In this document: positions 26,799 to 35,597 of the stretch, one piece after another
Layout of the letters: the number at the start of each line of letters is the position of its first letter
Position numbering within the stretch: position 1 is the first letter of the stretch
NCBI RefSeq assembly: GCF_002252985.1
Contig: NZ_NHPJ01000132.1
Location: 1-64,000 of the forward strand
DNA from: Halorubrum halodurans
Lineage (GTDB): Archaea; Halobacteriota; Halobacteria; Halobacteriales; Haloferacaceae
Reading direction: 5' to 3'
Length of the DNA: 64,000 nucleotides
Program-made: the position numbers and the translations under genes
The notes under the pieces: model-generated
Told to the model about the DNA's origin: nothing
Seen by the model: the letters and a program-made list of their open reading frames with translations, nothing else
Databases searched by the model: none

Positions 26799-27257
26799 CT
26801 ACGCCGGATTCTTGCGCGTGAGGTCGCTGCCGCAGACGGGGCAGCGCTCGCGGTTCTCCTCGAAGGTCCGGCTGCAGCCGACACACTGGAACCGCCACTC
26901 GCGCTCCTCCGTGATCCCGTCGCGGGCGATGGGTTCGACGCCCAGGTCGAGCCGCTCGGCGACGTTCTGCATCGCGTAGTCGTCGGTGACGAGGACGGCG
27001 TCGAGCTCGAGGGCGGTCGCGATCAGCCGCACGTCGGTCTCCGAGAGCTCCGCGGCGTCGCCGGAGCCGCGGGCCGCGCGCTGGACGTTCGTCACCGCCT
27101 CCGGGGCCGGCACGTGGATCGTCATCCCCGACCCCTCCATGGCGTCGAACCGGAGCGCGGTCTCGCCGCTGAGCTCGTCGTGGACCTCCGGGACGGAGAC
27201 CACGGGGTCGTCGGTGGTGTACTCGTGGATGAACGCGGACGTGTCGAGAACTCTCAT
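26799..27257 (-). CDS. nob1: Nob1-type ribosome maturation endonuclease
   Basis: A 152-residue protein with an N-terminal PIN domain (VLDTSAFIHEY with Asp5; ELSETDVRLIATALEL; AVLVTDDYAMQNVAE) and a C-terminal zinc ribbon (CVGCSRTFEENRERCPVCGS, four cysteines). This architecture is Nob1, which cleaves the 3' end of 16S rRNA precursor. The ATG overlaps the stop codon of the PRC-barrel gene (ATGA, 27255-27259), so the two are translationally coupled. Confidence 0.9.
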   Translation of the reverse strand: MRVLDTSAFIHEYTTDDPVVSVPEVHDELSGETALRFDAMEGSGMTIHVPAPEAVTNVQRAARGSGDAAELSETDVRLIATALELDAVLVTDDYAMQNVAERLDLGVEPIARDGITEEREWRFQCVGCSRTFEENRERCPVCGSDLTRKNPA

Positions 27258-27502
27258 CAGCGGCCGACGACGATGTAGTCTTTCACCGCCTGTACGTTCG
27301 CGACCGGCACCAAGAGTCGCCCCGTCTCGTCGACGTCGAAGGTGACGCGCTCGGGGTTGAGCTGCTCGTGCGGGCTCACGAGCAGGTGGTGGAGCTGCCC
27401 GGACTTCAGGTCCATCGTGATGTTGTACAGATCGCCGAGCTCCGTCCCGTCCGACCCCATCACCGCCTTCCCCGAGAGGTTCTCCGCCAGGATGTTCGCC
27501 AT
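27257..27502 (-). CDS. PRC-barrel domain protein
   Basis: An 81-residue protein that is a single PRC-barrel (ILAENLSGKAVMGSDGTELG ... DYIVVGR). Free-standing archaeal PRC-barrel proteins are linked to RNA processing (and, in haloarchaea, recently to cell division for the CdpB family). Its operonic overlap with nob1 supports an RNA or ribosome-related role here. The ATG at 27502 is preferred to the upstream in-frame ATG because it begins the conserved fold. Confidence 0.85.
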   Translation of the reverse strand: MANILAENLSGKAVMGSDGTELGDLYNITMDLKSGQLHHLLVSPHEQLNPERVTFDVDETGRLLVPVANVQAVKDYIVVGR

Positions 27503-27666
27503 GTGCGCACGCTTTCGGTCGACGGTATTAAACGCCACGGGCCGTCGGACGGACGGCCGACGGGCCCGCGCGGCCGTCCTCGCCCTCGTCGTCGCGAGCG
27601 CGTGATGAAAGGCTTAACTGACGGCCGAGCCGAACGGGACACAACGACCTTCTCGGGGCGATTCTC

Positions 27667-29460
27667 ATGACTGACGACACACACACGGACACCCTTCGGA
27701 CGCCGATCGTCGCCGTGCTCGGCCACGTCGACCACGGGAAGACGAGCCTCCTCGACGAGATCCGCGGCTCCGCGGTGAGCGAGGGCGAGGCCGGCGCGAT
27801 CACCCAGCACATCGGCGCGACCGACATCCCGCTCTCGACCATCTCGACGATGGCGGGCGAGCTCGTGAACCCGGACGACTTCGATCTCCCCGGACTGTTG
27901 TTCATCGACACGCCGGGACACCACTCCTTCTCGACGCTGCGCGCCCGCGGGGGCGCGCTCGCCGACATCGCGGTACTCGTCGTCGACGTCAACGACGGCT
28001 TCCAGCCGCAGACCGAGGAGGCGATAGACATCCTCCGGCGCACGGGGACGCCCTTCGTCGTCGCCGCCAACAAGGTGGACACGACGCCGGGGTGGAACCC
28101 CCAGGAGGGCGAGCCGATCCAGCGGAGCCTGGAGGCGCAGTCCGAGCGCGCGGAGTCGATGCTCAACGAGAAGCTCTACGAGATCATCGGGCAGCTCTCC
28201 GACGCCGGCTTCTCCGCCGACCTCTACTGGCGGGTTCAGGACTTCCAGAAGAACATCGGGGTCGTCCCCGTCTCCGCGCTCACCGCCGAGGGGATCCCCG
28301 ACCTCCTCGCGGTGCTGATGGGCCTCTCCCAGCGGTTCATGAAGGAGGAGATGGCGATCGACGTGTTCGGTCCCGGCGAGGGAACCGTTCTCGAGGTGAA
28401 AGACGAGCGCGGGTTCGGGGCCACGATCGACACCGTGGTGTACGACGGCGTGGTGCGAAACGGCGACACGATCGTCGTCGGGGGACAGAACGACCCGATC
28501 GTCACCGAGGTCCGCGCGCTCCTCCAGCCGCGGCCGCTCGAGGAGATCCGCACCGAGAAGAAGTTCGAGAAGGTCGCGGAGGTCGGCGCGGCCGCCGGGG
28601 TGAAGATCGCCGCGCCCGACCTCGACGACGCGATGGCCGGCGCGCCCGTCCGGGTCGTCCGCGACCATCCGGTCGAGGCGGTGATCGAGGAGGTGAAAGC
28701 CGAGCTCGCGGAGATCGAGGTCGACACCGCGGAGGACGGCGTCGTAATCAAGGCGGACACCCTCGGCTCGCTGGAGGCCATGGCGAACGCGCTCCGCGAG
28801 GCGGAGGTGCCGATCCTGCGCGCCGAGGTCGGCGACATCGCGCCCCGCGACATCGCGGTCGCGGAGACCGCGAACCAGGACGAGCACAAGGCGATCCTGG
28901 GCTTCAACGTCGACCTGCTCGCGAACGCCGAGCGGGAGCTCGAGAGCGCCGACGTGAAGCTGTTCACGAACGACGTGATCTACCAGCTGATCGAGGACTA
29001 CGAGACGTACGTCGAGGAGCGCCAGCGCGCCCAACAGGAGACGGTGCTGGACAAGGTGGTCCGCCCCGCGCGGTTCCGACTCCTCCCCGACCACACCTTC
29101 AGACAGAACGATCCCGCGGTCGTCGGCGTCGAGGTCATCTCCGGCACGCTCCAGAACAACCGCAACGTCGGCTACTTCGAGGGCAACGAGTTCGAGCGGG
29201 TCGGCGGGCTCTCGGGGATCCAGAAACAGGGCGACGACGTCGACGAGGCCCGCGCCGGCGAGCGCGTGAGCATCGCGATCGACGGCCCCACGGTCGGCCG
29301 CGACATCGAGGAGGGCGACACCCTCTGGACGGAACTCCCCGAGAAACACGCGAAGATCCTCGAACAGGAGCTGAAAGAGGAGATCACCGCCGACGAGCGC
29401 GAGGCGCTCGCCGGCTACCTCGAGACGCGTCGGAAGCGGGACCCCTTCTGGGGGAAGTGA
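27667..29460 (+). CDS. infB: Translation initiation factor aIF5B
   Basis: A 597-residue GTPase that promotes subunit joining and initiator tRNA placement. G1 is GHVDHGKTS (residues 19-27), G3 DTPGHHSF, G4 NKVD, followed by the domain II-IV region with VVIKADTLGSLEAMANALRE and a C-terminal domain ending RDPFWGK. Length and order match archaeal IF5B/IF2. Divergent from the PRC-barrel/nob1 operon. Confidence 0.95.
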   Translation: MTDDTHTDTLRTPIVAVLGHVDHGKTSLLDEIRGSAVSEGEAGAITQHIGATDIPLSTISTMAGELVNPDDFDLPGLLFIDTPGHHSFSTLRARGGALADIAVLVVDVNDGFQPQTEEAIDILRRTGTPFVVAANKVDTTPGWNPQEGEPIQRSLEAQSERAESMLNEKLYEIIGQLSDAGFSADLYWRVQDFQKNIGVVPVSALTAEGIPDLLAVLMGLSQRFMKEEMAIDVFGPGEGTVLEVKDERGFGATIDTVVYDGVVRNGDTIVVGGQNDPIVTEVRALLQPRPLEEIRTEKKFEKVAEVGAAAGVKIAAPDLDDAMAGAPVRVVRDHPVEAVIEEVKAELAEIEVDTAEDGVVIKADTLGSLEAMANALREAEVPILRAEVGDIAPRDIAVAETANQDEHKAILGFNVDLLANAERELESADVKLFTNDVIYQLIEDYETYVEERQRAQQETVLDKVVRPARFRLLPDHTFRQNDPAVVGVEVISGTLQNNRNVGYFEGNEFERVGGLSGIQKQGDDVDEARAGERVSIAIDGPTVGRDIEEGDTLWTELPEKHAKILEQELKEEITADEREALAGYLETRRKRDPFWGK

Positions 29461-29478
29461 CCCGCGGGACCGGTCGAC

Positions 29479-30333
29479 TCAGTCGTCCGCGGGCGCGGCG
29501 CCCGGCGTCGCCGCGCCGAGCCCGGACGCCATCCCCGCGACGACGCGCTCGTTGTCGGCGACCCACCGGAGCAGCAGGAACGCGAAGACGTACTTCGCCA
29601 CGATGTCCATGCCGCTGTAGGCCCACGAGGTGATCGCGACGTCGAGCAGCGCGAACCCCTCCGCGCCGAGCGCCCAGAAGATCGGGTAGCCGAGCCACAA
29701 CACCACGGTCAGTACTTTCAGCGTGTCGAAGATCTCGGCGGTGCCGGCCGCCTCGGCGTCGGCGGACCACTCGACGAGGAGCACGTACAGCACCACGGCG
29801 AAGAACGCGCAGCTGATCGCGTACCAGAACCAGCGGAGCGCGTACGACGACGTGGTCAACGCGGCGGCGAGCCCCGTGACGCACATCCCGACGTCCATCA
29901 CGATCGCCGTGAACAGCTTGGTGACATTCGATCCGGCGAGCAGCCCGAGCGTGAGCAGGATCATCGGCGTCGACAGCGCCCACGTGAGGTACCGACCCCA
30001 CATCGTGAGCACCTCCTCGCCGGCCAGCGGGTGGCCGGCCGGCATCTCGAGGAAGCTCACCGTGAGCCCGGAGGCCAGTCCCAGGTAGCTCGAGATGGAG
30101 ACGAGCGGGACCATGAGCGTCGCGACGAAGATGAGCCGCGAACGCGGGTCCTCCACGTTTCGACCCATGTAGACGAAGAGCAGGATCGACAGCCCCGCGA
30201 GCGCGATGTTCGCCCAGAAGGAGAGGTTCAACAGCCGGTCGGCGCGTATCTCTCGATACACGTCGGTCTGTGTTAACTCCAACGGGAGGGCCTGTGACGC
30301 CACCGCCAGGTCAGCCGCGGCTGTCTCTATCAT
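29479..30333 (-). CDS. hop: Halorhodopsin (light-driven chloride pump)
   Basis: A 284-residue seven-helix retinal protein. The chloride-pump signature on helix C is GRYLTWALSTPMILLTLGLL: Arg114, Thr117 and Ser121 match the bacteriorhodopsin Arg82, Asp85 and Thr89 positions. The retinal Schiff-base lysine is Lys247 (GMDIVAKYVFAF) with Asp243 as counter-ion-side residue. Long stretches such as GSNVTKLFTAI and RWFWYAISCAFF identify it as halorhodopsin rather than a proton pump. The Asp96-equivalent position is Thr128, giving Thr-Ser-Thr rather than the textbook Thr-Ser-Ala. It imports chloride with light. A Bat-type UAS-like site lies upstream. Confidence 0.95.
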   Translation of the reverse strand: MIETAAADLAVASQALPLELTQTDVYREIRADRLLNLSFWANIALAGLSILLFVYMGRNVEDPRSRLIFVATLMVPLVSISSYLGLASGLTVSFLEMPAGHPLAGEEVLTMWGRYLTWALSTPMILLTLGLLAGSNVTKLFTAIVMDVGMCVTGLAAALTTSSYALRWFWYAISCAFFAVVLYVLLVEWSADAEAAGTAEIFDTLKVLTVVLWLGYPIFWALGAEGFALLDVAITSWAYSGMDIVAKYVFAFLLLRWVADNERVVAGMASGLGAATPGAAPADD

Positions 30334-30357
30334 GCGGTATCCTGAGGTTAGCGGGAA

Positions 30358-30368
30358 GGAAAATAAGT
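30358..30368 (-). promoter_or_regulatory. TATA-like box of halorhodopsin gene
   Basis: On the minus strand, ACTTATTTTCC lies about 25-30 bp upstream of the ATG at 30333. This places transcription start only a few bases before the start codon, as for bop-type genes. Confidence 0.5.
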
Positions 30369-30374
30369 AATGTA

Positions 30375-30389
30375 CCCAACCAGTATGGT
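30375..30389 (-). promoter_or_regulatory. Bat-type UAS-like element upstream of halorhodopsin
   Basis: The minus strand reads ACCATACTGGTTGGG. The upstream activator sequence of the Halobacterium bop regulon, bound by Bat, is recalled as ACCcnactagTTnGG. The site here has both outer blocks and differs at two of the weaker inner positions. It sits next to the TATA box at the expected place. The consensus is quoted from memory and no bat gene is in the window. Confidence 0.45.
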
Positions 30390-30490
30390 ACTCGACCGGA
30401 AGTCAGCGACGGCGGGGCGGTCGTCGGGGCCGATTCCCGCACGACGGGGCCAACCGCGGTATTCAAACCGCCGAAACCCTGAGGACGGAC

Positions 30491-30907
30491 ATGCACCGGA
30501 GACGGTTCCTCGAGCGCGCCGGAGCGGCCGGCGTCGCGGTCGGGACCTCCCTCGCCCTCGCCGGCTGTCTCGCGGACCAGTACGACGTCGGGATGACCGC
30601 CACCGGGTTCGTCCCGGAGGCGGTGACCGTCGAGGTCGGGGACCGCGTCGTCTGGGAGAACACGAGCGTCCGCGGCCACACCGTCACGGCCTACGAGGAC
30701 GCGATCCCCGAGGCCGCCGAGTACTTCGCCTCCGGCGGGTTCGAAAGCGAGGCCGCCGCCCGCGCGGCGTGGTCCGACGAGTTCGGCGGCCGCCTCGAGA
30801 ACGGCGACCGCTTCTCGCACACGTTCTCGGTCCCCGGCCGCTACGACTACGTCTGTATCCCCCACGAGACCGGCGGGATGGTCGGGGCCGTGATCGTCGA
30901 GGAGTGA
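30491..30907 (+). CDS. Halocyanin-like blue copper lipoprotein
   Basis: A 138-residue exported protein. A twin-arginine-type signal (HRRRFLERAG) leads to a lipobox LAGC with Cys26 as the lipidated residue. The mature part is a single cupredoxin domain with type-1 copper ligands His63 (GHTVTAYE), Cys122, His125 and Met130 (VCIPHETGGM). Halocyanins are membrane-anchored, outward-facing electron carriers. It is followed by a SafE-like protein and a copper ATPase, so the three genes form a copper/electron-transfer group. Confidence 0.9.
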   Translation: MHRRRFLERAGAAGVAVGTSLALAGCLADQYDVGMTATGFVPEAVTVEVGDRVVWENTSVRGHTVTAYEDAIPEAAEYFASGGFESEAAARAAWSDEFGGRLENGDRFSHTFSVPGRYDYVCIPHETGGMVGAVIVEE

Positions 30908-31011
30908 GAGGGGGCGTCCCCCGGCCGTCGCGGCCCGGATCGTCGATCCCACGCCGGCCGGAACCGACGAAACCCATTAGCGCACGCGCCACCAATCGAC
31001 GGCAACACGCG

Positions 31012-31920
31012 ATGGACCCATCCAGCCTGCTCGGCGTCGACGTCCTGTTGTTCCTCGCCATCGGCCTGCTCGGCGGGGCCCACTGTATCGGGATGTGCGG
31101 GCCGCTCGTCACGACGTACGCGGCCCGGATGGACCCCGACGCGGGCCGGACCGACGGCGGGACGCACGGGACCGGCGCGGCCGACGGCGGCGCGGGCGGC
31201 GCGGCGACGACCCGGACCGACCGCGACGCCCGCGGCGGCCACCTCACCACCTACGAGGTACGCCAGCACGCCCTCTTCAACCTCGGCCGGACGGCGAGCT
31301 ACGCGCTGATCGGGACGGCGCTCGGCGCGCTCGGCGGGGTCGTTCTCGTGACGACCGCGACGCTGACGGGCGCGGCGGGGACGGTCCGGGGCGTCGTCGG
31401 CCTCGGCGTCGGCGCGCTCGTGATGGCGGTCGGCGCCCGGTACGTCCTCGGCGGCGCGACCGGCGGCGTCCACCTGCCCGGCCTCGGACGGGTCACGGCC
31501 TGGCTGACCGGCCACGTCGACCGGCTCGCCAACGGGCCGGGGATCGTCGCACTCGGCGCGGTCCACGGGCTCCTCCCCTGTCCGATCCTCTACCCGGCGT
31601 ACCTCTACGCCTTCGCCAGCGGGTCGGCGCTGTCGGGGGGGCTCGCGCTGGCCGCGCTCGGCGTCGGGACGATGCCCGCGGTGTTCCTCTACGGCACCCT
31701 GATCGGGAGCGTCGACGCGGTACACCGCCGGCGGGTCCACCGACTCCTCGGGGTCGCGTTCCTCGCGCTCGGCTACGTCCTGTTCGCCCACGGGCTGATG
31801 TCGGTCGGGGTCCACGTCCCGCACCCGCGGCTCCCGTTCTGGAACCCGCTCGACGCGGGAATGAGCGGGATGGCGGGGATGGACGGGATGACTGGAATAC
31901 TCGGTCTCGGAGGTGCCTGA
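31012..31920 (+). CDS. SafE/DsbD_2-like membrane protein (copper or cytochrome oxidase assembly type)
   Basis: A 302-residue membrane protein with about six helices. The hallmark is GLLGGAHCIGMCGPLVTT near the N terminus (residues 18-35), where the two cysteines sit in the DsbD-like transmembrane fold used by SafE-type proteins beside CcoI/FixI genes, and a second small-residue motif ALGAVHGLLPCPILYPA in the other half. A charged Asp/Gly/Thr loop of about 45 residues follows helix 1. The C terminus is Met-rich (MSGMAGMDGMTG), suitable for Cu(I). The next gene is a CcoI/CopA-like ATPase 2 bp away. Copper handling is inferred. Confidence 0.8.
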   Translation: MDPSSLLGVDVLLFLAIGLLGGAHCIGMCGPLVTTYAARMDPDAGRTDGGTHGTGAADGGAGGAATTRTDRDARGGHLTTYEVRQHALFNLGRTASYALIGTALGALGGVVLVTTATLTGAAGTVRGVVGLGVGALVMAVGARYVLGGATGGVHLPGLGRVTAWLTGHVDRLANGPGIVALGAVHGLLPCPILYPAYLYAFASGSALSGGLALAALGVGTMPAVFLYGTLIGSVDAVHRRRVHRLLGVAFLALGYVLFAHGLMSVGVHVPHPRLPFWNPLDAGMSGMAGMDGMTGILGLGGA

Positions 31921-31922
31921 GC

Positions 31923-34496
31923 ATGGCCGCGGAGGACGGAACGACCGCCGACGCGAGCGCCGACCGCCCCTTCCCCGACTGTACGCTCTGTGACCTCCCG
32001 ACCGAGGGCGTCGACGTCGTCGACGACGACGGCAACCGGTTCTGCTGTGCCGGCTGCCGGGACGTGTACGACGCGCTCGGCGACGTCGACGTGGACGCCG
32101 AGGAGGTCGCGGCGCGGCGGGACCGGGACGGAGGCGGCGGGAACGATCGGGACGGAGCCGACGACACGGTCCCGGCCGACCACGACGCGACGTTCCTCGA
32201 GGTCGACGGGATGCACTGTGCGACCTGCGAGGCCTTCATCGAGACGGTCGCGACCGACACCGAGGGCGTCAGCGCCGCGAGCGCGAGCTACGTCACCGAC
32301 ACGGTCCGGATCGACCACGACCCCGGTGCCGTCTCCGCCGACGACCTGGCCGACGCCGTGAGCGGCCTCGGCTACAGCGCGTACTCCCGCGACGACGCCT
32401 TCTCGCGGCGGCAGTCGGACAACATGGCGACCGCGCGCCTCGCGATCGGCGTGCTCGTCGGGATGGCGGTGATGCTCCAGTACGTCGTTCTGATCTACCC
32501 GACGTACTTCGCGTTCCCGTTCTACAACGAGCGGACCCTGGAGTACCTCAACCAGGCGATGTCGTCGACGTCGGGGACGTACTTCTTCATCGTGATCGGC
32601 GTGTTGACGACGATCGTCCTCCTCGTCACCGGCAAGCCGATCCTCAGGGGGGCGTACGTGAGCGCGCGGACGCGGTCGCCGAACATGGACCTGCTCGTGG
32701 CGCTCGCCGCCGTCAGCGCGTACCTCTACAGCACGTTGGCGGTCGCGCTGCTCCCCGACCCCTCCATCTACTACGACGTGACCGTCGCGATCGTCGTGAT
32801 CGTCACCGTCGGCAACCACTACGAGTCCTCGGTCAAACGGCGGGCCACGGAGCTCCTCTCCGACCTCACCGCGGTTCAAGTGGACACGGCGCGGCGGGTC
32901 GGCCGGGCCGGAGCGGGGGAACACGACGAGAACGGGGCCGACGGCGAGCCGACCGAGGTCGCGCTCGACGCGCTGGAGCCGGGCGACCGCGTGCTCGTCC
33001 GCGCGGGCGAGCGGGTTCCCGTCGACGGCGAGGTGGTCGACGGCGACGCCGCGGTCGACGAGTCGGTCGTCACCGGCGAGTCGATGCCGGTCCGCAAGGA
33101 GCCCGGCGACGCCGTGGTCGGCGGCTCCGTCGTCGCCGACGGCTCGCTGGCGGTCGCCGTGGGCGAGGAGGCGAGCTCGAGTCTCGACCGCGTCGCGGAG
33201 CTCGTGTGGGACCTCCAGAGCGGCAACCACGGCGTCCAGAAGCTCGCCGACCGGCTCGCGACCGTCTTCGTCCCCGTGGTGCTCGCGATCGCGGTCGTCG
33301 CCGCCGCGGCCAACCTCGCGCTCGGGAACGGGGTCGCGACCGCGATGCTCGTCGGGCTCACGGTGCTCATCGTCTCGTGTCCGTGCGCGCTCGGGCTCGC
33401 GACCCCGCTCGCGGTCGCCGCCGGGATCCGCGACGCGCTGGAGCGCTCCATCGTCGTCTTCGACGACACCGTCTTCGAGCGGATCCGCGGGGCCGACACC
33501 GTCGTCTTCGACAAGACCGGGACGCTCACCACCGGCGAGATGCGCCTGCTCGAGCGCGACGTCGACGACGACCTGCTCGCGGCCGCCGCGGCGTTGGAGT
33601 CGCGGTCGGCACACCCGGTCGGTCGGGCGATCGCGGCCGCCGTCGACGAGGCCGACGCGCGAGGCGGGACCGCGGCCGCCGACGGCGGAGCGGTGACCGA
33701 GGGGGCGGGCGACGCTTCCGAGGGCGAGGCCGCGGACGTCGGCGTCACGGGCGACCCGACCGTCGAGGCGTTCGAGAGCCACCCGCGGGGCGTCTCCGGC
33801 GTCGTCGACGGCCGCGAGGTCGTCGTCGGGCACCCGGCCCTGTTCGACGAGCGGGGGTGGACCGTGCCCGAGGCGATCCGCGAGGCGGTCGCGGCCGCCC
33901 GCGACGTGGGGCGCGTCCCGGTCGCGATCGGGCGCGACGGCGCTGCCGAGGGGCTCGTCGTCGTCGGCGACGAGCTGCGCGAGGGGTGGGAGGAGACGGT
34001 GACCGCGCTCGCGGACTCGGGCGTCGAGGTGGTCGTGTTGACGGGCGACGACGCGCGCGCGGCGACCGTCTTCCGCGAGCACGACGCGGTCTCGGAGGTG
34101 TTCGCGGGCGTGCCCCCGGAGGGGAAAGCCGAGACGGTCGAGCGGCTGAAGGGTCGCGGGCGGACCGTGATGGTCGGCGACGGCACGAACGACGCGCCCG
34201 CGCTCGCGGCCGCGGACCTCGGGATCGCGCTCGGCGGCGGCACGGCGATGGCGGCCGACGCGGCCGACGTGGCGGTCGTCGACGACGACCTCGTGTCCAT
34301 CGAGACGGTCTTCGCGCTGTCGCGGGCGGCGGGGCGGCGCGTGAAGGGAAACATCGGCTGGGCGTTCCTGTACAACGCGGTCGCGATCCCGCTTGCGGTG
34401 ACCGGACTCCTGAACCCGCTCTTCGCCGCGGTCGCGATGGGGCTGTCGAGCCTGCTCGTGGTGACGAACTCCTCGCGGCCGCTGTTGAAGGAGTGA
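31923..34496 (+). CDS. Heavy-metal P1B-type ATPase (CopA/CcoI-like)
   Basis: An 857-residue P-type ATPase. N-terminal metal-binding parts are a Cys-rich module (CTLCDLP ... CCAGCRDVY) and one HMA domain (GMHCATCEAF). The membrane CPC motif is VSCPCALGLATP, the phosphorylation motif is FDKTGTLT, and the hinge is GDGTNDAPAL. The extra Cys module is the one seen in FixI/CcoI enzymes that deliver copper to cytochrome oxidase, so export to periplasm-side assembly is more likely than simple detoxification; this is inference. It starts 2 bp after the SafE-like gene (operon) and is the last clear core gene before the low-GC tract. Confidence 0.92.
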   Translation: MAAEDGTTADASADRPFPDCTLCDLPTEGVDVVDDDGNRFCCAGCRDVYDALGDVDVDAEEVAARRDRDGGGGNDRDGADDTVPADHDATFLEVDGMHCATCEAFIETVATDTEGVSAASASYVTDTVRIDHDPGAVSADDLADAVSGLGYSAYSRDDAFSRRQSDNMATARLAIGVLVGMAVMLQYVVLIYPTYFAFPFYNERTLEYLNQAMSSTSGTYFFIVIGVLTTIVLLVTGKPILRGAYVSARTRSPNMDLLVALAAVSAYLYSTLAVALLPDPSIYYDVTVAIVVIVTVGNHYESSVKRRATELLSDLTAVQVDTARRVGRAGAGEHDENGADGEPTEVALDALEPGDRVLVRAGERVPVDGEVVDGDAAVDESVVTGESMPVRKEPGDAVVGGSVVADGSLAVAVGEEASSSLDRVAELVWDLQSGNHGVQKLADRLATVFVPVVLAIAVVAAAANLALGNGVATAMLVGLTVLIVSCPCALGLATPLAVAAGIRDALERSIVVFDDTVFERIRGADTVVFDKTGTLTTGEMRLLERDVDDDLLAAAAALESRSAHPVGRAIAAAVDEADARGGTAAADGGAVTEGAGDASEGEAADVGVTGDPTVEAFESHPRGVSGVVDGREVVVGHPALFDERGWTVPEAIREAVAAARDVGRVPVAIGRDGAAEGLVVVGDELREGWEETVTALADSGVEVVVLTGDDARAATVFREHDAVSEVFAGVPPEGKAETVERLKGRGRTVMVGDGTNDAPALAAADLGIALGGGTAMAADAADVAVVDDDLVSIETVFALSRAAGRRVKGNIGWAFLYNAVAIPLAVTGLLNPLFAAVAMGLSSLLVVTNSSRPLLKE

Positions 34497-34884
34497 GGAC
34501 CTGGATCGAACGAACACGTCCGACGTTTGACCCGCCGCCCCGATTGTGAGTGGATCCGACCCGTATTCATGGGGGACGATCGACGACAGATCGTTGCTGA
34601 TTGGCTCACGATGTCTACTGGGTTCTGGATCGGAAGAGAAGCAACGAGCCCAATTCCGCGCCCCAAGGTGAGAGGTCACTCTACTGGAGCCTGAAGGTCC
34701 GCCATGTGCCGGGCGCGATAGAAACCCACATAGCGCGTAAGCAATCGCCACCCGATGACTGCGAGGCCCGCACCTGAAGCGTTTGTGAAAACATCGTCGT
34801 AGGCTGCGGTGCGGGCGGTGAGTGTTGACTGTAGTAACTCGATTCCGACGCCGTATGCGGCGACGACACAAAAAACAATGGTGA

Positions 34885-35597
34885 GAATTTGCGGTCGTGT
34901 TTAGTTAGTAGCATTCAGCCATCGAGCGAAGCTCTGTAACCAATTTTCGGCGGTCGCTGGTTCGACGTGGCTGAAACAGTTCGAAAACGACGAGGTTCGG
35001 CGCTTTAGTTCTCGAAAAATGCGTTCGATAGCATTTCGATTTCCGTGGCGTTCTGTCTGAAATCGGAGTCCAGCTCGGGAAAGCGCAGTTTGGAGGTGTT
35101 TCGCTCCGTCAACGAGAAATACGGAGGATTCGACATCGTGTCTTTGACGCAATTCGCGCAGGAAAATTTCTGTGAGAGCGGTCGTAGTCGTCGCAAACAA
35201 CCGGACGTGAAGCAGTTCGTTTGACTGCGGATCGGCGGCGGCATACAGCCAAAATTGCTGATCGTTGATCCGAATCACCGTTTCGTCGAGCGCAATCTGA
35301 TTCGGTGATCTCCCAGATTCCGGCTGTAGATCGGCTTTCTGAACCCAATCGTGGACGGCCTTTCGACTGCGTTGGACACCCAGCGAACCGAGCAATTCGA
35401 CGGTATTCGACAGCGAGAGTCCCGCAACGTGGGATTGAATACCCAACTCCATCGCCGGCTCGGGTGTCCGCTCGCGCTCCACAAAATCCAAATCAATCCA
35501 CTCTCTATGACCGTTGAGGCGGGCAATTTCTGCCATAGACCAGCAAGAAATTCTCCCGCCTCACTTTTCACGCTTAACTAAACACGACCGAATTTGC
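34885..35597. mobile_element. Insertion sequence, IS6-type, with 8-bp target duplication
   Basis: The element proper is 34893-35589 (697 bp). It has 15-bp perfect terminal inverted repeats: GGTCGTGTTTAGTTA at 34893-34907 and its complement at 35575-35589. It is flanked by a perfect 8-bp duplication GAATTTGC (34885-34892 and 35590-35597). It encodes one transposase on the minus strand. Size, repeat length and 8-bp duplications fit the IS6 family. It interrupts a VanZ-like gene. All ends were read directly. Confidence 0.92.
34901..35536 (-). CDS. IS6-type DDE transposase
   Basis: A 211-residue transposase with the DDE residues in context: first Asp in IALDETVIRI, second Asp in FLVDGAKHLQ, and Glu in AIERIFRELKRR. 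Short length and the QFWLYAAADPQSNELLHVRL block are typical of haloarchaeal IS6 elements. The frame begins at 35536 and ends at 34901, filling nearly the whole element, with the stop codon inside the left inverted repeat. It is uninterrupted, so the element could be active. Confidence 0.88.
   Translation of the reverse strand: MAEIARLNGHREWIDLDFVERERTPEPAMELGIQSHVAGLSLSNTVELLGSLGVQRSRKAVHDWVQKADLQPESGRSPNQIALDETVIRINDQQFWLYAAADPQSNELLHVRLFATTTTALTEIFLRELRQRHDVESSVFLVDGAKHLQTALSRAGLRFQTERHGNRNAIERIFRELKRRTSSFSNCFSHVEPATAENWLQSFARWLNATN

Noticed and set aside
27460-29349. A 629-codon open frame opposite infB
   Set aside because: Antisense shadow of aIF5B with no domain; its end also overlaps the PRC-barrel gene.
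31773-34871. A 1032-codon open frame on the minus strand opposite the copper ATPase
   Set aside because: Same artefact: Arg/Asp/His-rich translation with no motif, fully covered by an ATPase with all catalytic motifs.
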